Of a stretch of 64,000 nt of DNA, positions 60,000 to 64,000 are shown one piece after another. Source of the stretch: Planctomycetota bacterium (GTDB lineage Bacteria > Planctomycetota > UBA1135 > GCA-002686595); the NCBI GenBank assembly GCA_028823345.1, contig JAPKBR010000001.1, positions 118,340 through 182,339 on the forward strand. The letters run 5' to 3'. The position numbers and the translations under genes were made by a program. The notes under the pieces were generated by a model, which saw only the letters and a program-made list of their open reading frames with translations, did no database searches and was not told where the DNA came from. The first letter of the stretch is position 1, and each line of letters opens with the position of its first letter.

Positions 60000-60554
60000 T
60001 CACTTCACCGTTTCGTCGTAGGCACCGACGAAGGTGATGTCGGTCAAACCCGCATCGATGGCTGCGTCGAGCACGGGCACCACATCTCCATAGACCGTGC
60101 CGAAGCGCGGGTCGATGGTGGCGGGGACCTTCTTGCCGTCGGGCATCAACTTTTCACGCTCCCGGAAGATGCGCTTCAGGGTTTGGGCCAACTCCTTGAG
60201 GTCGTTGGTCTTTTTGTTCATTACCGAGTACTCCAGCACGCGTACTTCGCCGAGGGCCGGGTCACGGTTCCAGACAAAGCGGCTCTTACCGGTCTCATCC
60301 ACATAGGGCAATCCATCCGGGGTTACCTTGCGGCCTTCTACCCGCACCCGAACGAGGACTTCAACCTTCTCGATGGGCTCGGCTTCGGTGGAGTTGACCC
60401 CAACGTCCTTGGGCAGGTAAGCGCTGAGCTTGCCCTCAAGGGTCTTGAACTTGAGGGTGACCATGAAAAAGATCAGCAGCAGGAAGGTGACGTCGATCAT
60501 CGGCGTCATCTCCATTTCGACTTCTTCGTTGTTGAGGTCTTGGATCATCGACAT
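60000..60554 (-). CDS. ExbD/TolR family protein (second copy)
   Basis: 184 residues. N-terminal cytoplasmic stretch, then the energising helix TPMIDVTFLLLIFFMVTL (about 17-35) with the essential Asp, and a periplasmic domain ending FGTVYGDVVPVLDAAIDAGLTDITFVGAYDETVK. AAAGGA lies 8 bases before the ATG. Expected to couple proton flow through the TolQ/ExbB-like partner to an envelope process. The periplasmic domain (about 150 residues) differs clearly from that of the neighbouring ExbD, so the two copies are probably not redundant. Confidence 0.92.
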   Translation of the reverse strand: MSMIQDLNNEEVEMEMTPMIDVTFLLLIFFMVTLKFKTLEGKLSAYLPKDVGVNSTEAEPIEKVEVLVRVRVEGRKVTPDGLPYVDETGKSRFVWNRDPALGEVRVLEYSVMNKKTNDLKELAQTLKRIFREREKLMPDGKKVPATIDPRFGTVYGDVVPVLDAAIDAGLTDITFVGAYDETVK

Positions 60555-60624
60555 TTGGTTCGTCCTTTGTTGCGTGTAGTGGGGGGGCGGACCCTTTCGG
60601 GCCCAGGCTTAGGGTTTGCCGGTC

Positions 60625-61134
60625 CTAGTCTTCGTCGTCATCTTCGGGCACGGAAACAGCAAGTTGGACCTTCCAGATTTGGATGCCCTCTTGCCCGCAG
60701 AGTTCCAGCACTTTTTGAATGTGCTTGAAGAGGGTGCTTTCGTCAGCCCGCACCAGCAGGGGGTCGTCCGGGAGCATGACACTGCTTCCCTCGGCAAGGG
60801 GCTCCTGGGGCATCATCTCGGCCGCGGTGGACAAATAGCGCTTCACCTCTGCATAGGGCTCGGGCTTGCCGTCATCCAATTCGGGGTTGTAGAGGGGCTC
60901 ACGACGCACAATGATCACGCCCGTGTGGGGGATGTTGAGAATCGGTCGGTTCTCATCCGGGTCGGGCTTGTCCTCGGTGGCCTTGGCAGCTATGGGGAGC
61001 TCCAACTCCTCCAAGTCCTTCTGGGACATATCCGTGATGATCATGAAGAAAATGATCAGTAGGAAGACGACGTCGATCATCGGCGTCATGTCCATTTCCA
61101 TTTCGGTTTCGGGATCTGAGCTAGAGATGTTCAT
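60625..61134 (-). CDS. ExbD/TolR family protein (first copy)
   Basis: 169 residues. Energising helix TPMIDVVFLLIIFFMI (about 16-32) with the conserved Asp, followed by an acidic periplasmic domain and an unusually acidic C-terminus (VSVPEDDDED). AAGGT precedes the ATG at suitable distance. It lies between the TolQ/ExbB gene and the second ExbD gene in the same direction. Two ExbD genes after one ExbB is common in planctomycete genomes. Confidence 0.92.
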   Translation of the reverse strand: MNISSSDPETEMEMDMTPMIDVVFLLIIFFMIITDMSQKDLEELELPIAAKATEDKPDPDENRPILNIPHTGVIIVRREPLYNPELDDGKPEPYAEVKRYLSTAAEMMPQEPLAEGSSVMLPDDPLLVRADESTLFKHIQKVLELCGQEGIQIWKVQLAVSVPEDDDED

Positions 61135-61213
61135 AGGGGTTACCTTGCGGTGCCGGTCGGGTGCTGCTTGCTACTCATGGGGCTGGTAATCGGTTCGAGT
61201 CCTTAGACCCGAA

Positions 61214-61254
61214 CCGGGCGCTGGCCCTGGCGTCGCGCCAGGCCAGCGGCCCGG
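61214..61254 (-). other. Large intercistronic hairpin between tolQ/exbB and exbD
   Basis: CGCTGGCCCTGGCG-tcg-CGCCAGGCCAGCG, a 13-base-pair stem with one bulged C, extended by CCGGG/CCCGG across a bulged G. It starts two bases past the TolQ/ExbB stop on the minus strand and has no T tract. Probably an RNA-stability or attenuation element setting subunit ratios. Confidence 0.65.
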
Positions 61255-61256
61255 AA

Positions 61257-61961
61257 TCAGTTGGACTCGGGGCGGAAGCGCTCGAAGAGATCTTCGATGA
61301 TCGCGCCGGTTTCGATGATGGTCCGGACCATGCGGTTCCGCAAGAAGGCGAAGGAAGCGGTCACGGGGATCGCAACCACCAGACCAAACATGGTGGTCAG
61401 GAGGGCCTTGGAAATACCACCGGCCAATTCAGCGGGGGAGGCCTGTCCGCCGGAGGAGGCGATCGAGTTGAACGCCTCAACCATTCCGGACACTGTCCCG
61501 AGCAGACCCATCATGGGCGCCACGTTGGAGATCAAGGAGAGCCAGCTAATTTTCTGGTGCAACCGGATCGACTCTTCGTCGCCCATTTCCTCAATGGACT
61601 TTTCGATCACATCGTATCCGTGACCGATCTTGCCGATTCCTGCACCGCAGACTGCGGTGAAGAAGCTGGGCTCGTTCTCGCAGATTTCCATGGCGTCTTG
61701 GAACTGTTCGTCGTCGAACAGGCCGCGGATCTCCTCGATCACCTCGGGGGGTGCCAGCTTGTCGCGCTTGAGAGTGATGAAGTTCTCGATGATCACGGCG
61801 AGGGCGATGACTGAGACAACGATGATGGCCCAGCCGATGATGCCGGACTTGGCAATCAGGTCGCCGATGCTGTCGTCTTGGGCCAGGGCGGGGGTTGCGC
61901 AGAGCACAAGGAGGGGCGCCATACGGATCGCGGTGCGACCGAGGAAGGATTGAATGTTCAT
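61257..61961 (-). CDS. MotA/TolQ/ExbB family proton channel
   Basis: 234 residues. A cleavable-looking signal (MNIQSFLGRTAIRMAPLLVLCATPALAQ) precedes the first conserved helix (GWAIIVVSVIALAVIIENFI), a cytoplasmic loop, and two further helices (LISNVAPMMGLLGTVSGMVEAF and GISKALLTTMFGLVVAIPVTASFAFL), which form the proton path. N-terminal signals on ExbB-like proteins are known in planctomycetes and proteobacterial MotA/TolQ paralogues. First of three energising subunits followed by two ExbD genes. It may drive Tol-Pal-like envelope maintenance or outer-membrane uptake. Confidence 0.92.
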   Translation of the reverse strand: MNIQSFLGRTAIRMAPLLVLCATPALAQDDSIGDLIAKSGIIGWAIIVVSVIALAVIIENFITLKRDKLAPPEVIEEIRGLFDDEQFQDAMEICENEPSFFTAVCGAGIGKIGHGYDVIEKSIEEMGDEESIRLHQKISWLSLISNVAPMMGLLGTVSGMVEAFNSIASSGGQASPAELAGGISKALLTTMFGLVVAIPVTASFAFLRNRMVRTIIETGAIIEDLFERFRPESN

Positions 61962-62007
61962 GACCGAGGGGCTGTGTCTAGGGGTTGTGAGTGTTTGAGG
62001 AAGCGGA

Positions 62008-62013
62008 GTCTAT
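62008..62013 (-). promoter_or_regulatory. Candidate -10 TAGACT before the tolQ/exbB gene
   Basis: TATAGACT on the minus strand, 46 bases upstream of the ATG at 61961. It implies a leader of about 40 bases and separate transcription from the TPR genes. Confidence 0.35.
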
Positions 62014-62034
62014 ACCGCCCGGGGGATAGGAAGC

Positions 62035-63228
62035 CTACAGGTTTCCTTGTAGATCTGATGCCTTGCGGGCACTGGGGGTGTCACCGTAGGACTCGGTGAT
62101 CACTGTGAGCCACCGGCGCGCGGCACCGGCTGCATCGCCGTCACCAAGAGCCAGGGTGGATTGAGCCAGCCCCAGGACCGCTCGCGCGGCCCGGTCGGGG
62201 TTGGTGTGTTCAAGAGCGGCGACCTCGGCGAAACAAAGCTGGGCGTCACGCAGCTTGCTGAGGGCCATCAGGGCCTCTCCGCGGCCCAAGATGGCTGCGT
62301 AGCGGGCCCCAGCGGGAGCATCGCCCCGGGTGGTGGTGAGTTCGAAGAAGGAGAGGGCTGCCGAGGCATCCCCGCCCGCGAGGAGGCAAAAGCCCTCACC
62401 CATGGCGGCTTCTCCAGCGTGATTCCTCAGTTGGCTCAGGACTTTGGGGTCGCCGGCGCTCATGCCAGCAGCCATACCTTCGAGGGCGCCCTTGGCCGCG
62501 CCGAAAAGTTCCCGTGCTTTGAGGGTCTCGGACGTGTCCAAGAAACACCACGCGGCCTGGAGACCTGCTTCGAGGCAGGCCTGACGGTCGTATCCGGGGG
62601 TGGCGGGGTCGGAGGAGCCCTCGCTATAGAGATTCTCAAAGGCCGTGGCTGCCGCAGCGGTGTCGCCAGAAAGGCGCAGGGCCCGGGCCTGGATCGTCCG
62701 GGCGTGGGGCACCAAGCTGCTGGTGGCGAAATCTGTCAGAAGGCGCTCGGCCTCCTTGGCTGCCTCGGGGAATTGGCCCGCATCACTAGCGCCTAAGCGC
62801 ATGAGGGCTTCGCAGGACTTCAAACGGGCATCGGCCCGTAGAACCTCACGGGTGCTGGCGTCCGTGGCAGCTACCCGGAAACTGGTGACTGCTTGGGTCC
62901 AGTCGCCGCGACGGCGGTAGGTCATGCCGTCCCGGTAAGAGGGGGGCACGGAACCCCAATCGATACGAACGACCGAAGTCGCATCGTAGTTGGCAGTCTT
63001 GCCGCCGCGGTCGAGCCGGACCTCGGTCAGGCTGTTCACTAGCACCATCCCGGTGAGGGAAATCACCCGGCCAGTGCGTTCGTTGCGTCGGTAAATCGTG
63101 TCGGCCTTGCCGGACTGTGGGGCACTGGGGCACACGGCAGGGAATACTGCGGGGAGTGCAGTCGCCGGCGAAGACACGGCCGGGATAGACATGGCCACGA
63201 GGGCTAGGGTCAGGAGGGGTGTGTACAT
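62035..63228 (-). CDS. Exported TPR-repeat protein
   Basis: 397 residues from ATG 63228, chosen for the signal peptide MYTPLLTLALVAMSIPAVSS; the track start adds 19 proline-rich residues. A small beta-rich N-terminal part (DTIYRRNERTGRVISLTGMVLVNSLTEVRLDRGG) precedes about eight TPR-like helical pairs (for example RADARLKSCEALMRLGASD, LQAAWCFLDTSETLKARELFGAAKGAL, GRGEALMALSKLRDAQLCFAEVAAL), ending YGDTPSARKASDLQG, as in BamD/YbgF-type proteins. It is probably a periplasmic scaffold for the adjacent Tol/Exb machinery, by position only. Confidence 0.78.
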   Translation of the reverse strand: MYTPLLTLALVAMSIPAVSSPATALPAVFPAVCPSAPQSGKADTIYRRNERTGRVISLTGMVLVNSLTEVRLDRGGKTANYDATSVVRIDWGSVPPSYRDGMTYRRRGDWTQAVTSFRVAATDASTREVLRADARLKSCEALMRLGASDAGQFPEAAKEAERLLTDFATSSLVPHARTIQARALRLSGDTAAAATAFENLYSEGSSDPATPGYDRQACLEAGLQAAWCFLDTSETLKARELFGAAKGALEGMAAGMSAGDPKVLSQLRNHAGEAAMGEGFCLLAGGDASAALSFFELTTTRGDAPAGARYAAILGRGEALMALSKLRDAQLCFAEVAALEHTNPDRAARAVLGLAQSTLALGDGDAAGAARRWLTVITESYGDTPSARKASDLQGNL

Positions 63229-63274
63229 GGTGGGGGGATGAGGGGCTTGGGGGCGGGGCGATCTGGGTGCTGTT

Positions 63275-64000
63275 CTAGCGGGCACTCAGCCAGCGGAACC
63301 AAGTGGAGAGCTTTTTGCCCCCGAGGTTGTCCCTGACCGCTTCGTCATCATCGGCGTTGCAGAATGTATCGATTGAATCCCAATCTCCTTCGATGCCGAT
63401 GGAGACGCTTTCGATGTGGCGTTGGAAGGCCTCTTGCTTGCGGGCATCCATTTGCCCCCAAGCGTAGTAGGCATAGCAGAATCGGAACTTGACCTCGTAC
63501 CACTCGCAATCGGTCCACTTGGTGAAGCGCTTGGTGGAGTTCGAGAGGGTGCCGAGCTTCTTGGTCATGAATTCGAACTCTTCGGCGGTGCCCGATGCAC
63601 CCGGGATTTCCACGAGGCGGCCTTGAGCACCGTCCGCTTCAACCCAGCCGCTAATGGCCTTGGACCAATCCATCAACATTTGGAAGGTGGGGGCCTGATC
63701 TTCGGACATGACCAGTGGGGTCAGTACGGCCTTGGCGTCGGCAACCTTCTTCTGCTGGATGAGGGCATGTCCCAAACTAGGCAAACGAAACTGGGTGACT
63801 TCCGCCTTGTACTTGTCGTCTTCGCCGAAGACGCTCACGATGTGAAGCAGAACTCGCTCCGCTTCGGCCCATTCGCCCAGGTCGCGCCAGTGAGCGGCTT
63901 CGCGCTTGAGGGCGTTCATATCCGGGGTGCCCATCGGGTTCGTGCGCGAGAGTAGCTCGGCCATTTCCCGAAGGAGCACCTCTGATTGTGTGGGGTCGGA
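63275..64000 (-). CDS. Helical-repeat protein, start lies beyond the right edge
   Basis: The frame is open to the last base of the window (codons before the track GTG at 63979 read SDPTQSE), so the protein is truncated at its N-terminus. The visible 241 residues are helical, with TPR-like segments (LKREAAHWRDLGEWAEAERVLLHIVSVFG, LGHALIQQKKVADAKAVLTPLVM) and an aromatic-rich part (WTDCEWYEVKFRFCYAYYAWGQMDARKQEAF). It ends 46 bases before the next TPR gene on the same strand and is probably cotranscribed. Likely a partner in the Tol/Exb envelope cluster. No family name can be given. Confidence 0.65.
   Translation of the reverse strand, partial: SDPTQSEVLLREMAELLSRTNPMGTPDMNALKREAAHWRDLGEWAEAERVLLHIVSVFGEDDKYKAEVTQFRLPSLGHALIQQKKVADAKAVLTPLVMSEDQAPTFQMLMDWSKAISGWVEADGAQGRLVEIPGASGTAEEFEFMTKKLGTLSNSTKRFTKWTDCEWYEVKFRFCYAYYAWGQMDARKQEAFQRHIESVSIGIEGDWDSIDTFCNADDDEAVRDNLGGKKLSTWFRWLSAR

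Noticed and set aside
1-64000. CRISPR arrays, insertion sequences, prophage, rRNA
   Set aside because: No regularly spaced repeats, transposase or integrase motifs, terminal inverted repeats or rRNA-like stretches were found on reading through.

Overview
This looks like one continuous stretch of chromosome from an uncultured, high-GC, Gram-negative bacterium, most likely a planctomycete of the marine Poly30/Saltatorellus type. The lineage call is inference. It rests on several secreted FG-GAP/VCBS proteins, two DUF1570-like putative zinc peptidases, a TolQ/ExbB gene followed by two ExbD genes with TPR neighbours, dipeptide permeases with large extracytoplasmic inserts, and an 833-residue secreted protein ending in a domain I associate with that group (YCVTTPN...FFYSFGQGN...GWYRDPAAGG). 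I saw no rRNA, tRNA, CRISPR, phage or insertion sequence, so this is core or near-core chromosome rather than an island.

Layout. 0-6.4 kb: the end of an unknown gene, then a tripartite efflux operon (TolC-type lipoprotein, HlyD/MacA adaptor, MacB ATPase, MacB permease). 6.5-9.6 kb: yifB/comM divergent from an FG-GAP protein. 9.6-11.5 kb: a 2,4-dienoyl-CoA reductase-like SDR, murQ and an unlisted 36-residue membrane protein in one tightly coupled operon. 11.8-15.1 kb: a PaaZ/BoxD-type aldehyde dehydrogenase and a secreted gluzincin-like protein with a degenerate active site. 15.1-21.2 kb (minus): ABC ATPase, ABC permease, PDZ lipoprotein and two FG-GAP proteins. 21.3-24.6 kb: comEC divergent from coaD-ridA. 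24.9-31.4 kb: a GH99-like secreted protein, ychF and the 833-residue protein. 31.5-34.4 kb: a fused modA-modB, modC and crcB. 34.5-38.5 kb: an intact DUF1570-like protein, a diacylglycerol-kinase-family gene and a TraB-like protein carrying a GspG-like insert. 38.6-52.8 kb: two complete five-gene oligopeptide/dipeptide ABC operons arranged head to head. 52.9-54.8 kb: a RegB/RegA-type redox two-component system. 55.0-56.5 kb: Fe superoxide dismutase and a HAD hydrolase. 56.7-64 kb (minus): a lipoprotein secretin and, separated from it by a strong terminator, a TPR/TolQ/ExbD/ExbD cluster that runs off the right end.

The main cross-cutting observation is regulatory. At ten genes a TANNNT hexamer lies 6-8 bases upstream of the start codon, which puts the predicted transcription start on or within a base or two of the ATG/GTG. 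This suggests that leaderless transcription is common here, while downstream genes of operons use 1-8 nt stop/start overlaps or Shine-Dalgarno sites. comEC and coaD appear to share one overlapping bidirectional -10. The most unusual proteins are the TraB/GspG chimera, the ModA-ModB fusion, the oversized dipeptide permeases and the HQxxH pseudo-peptidase. The best candidate for an undescribed unit is the ABC transporter-PDZ lipoprotein-FG-GAP operon.
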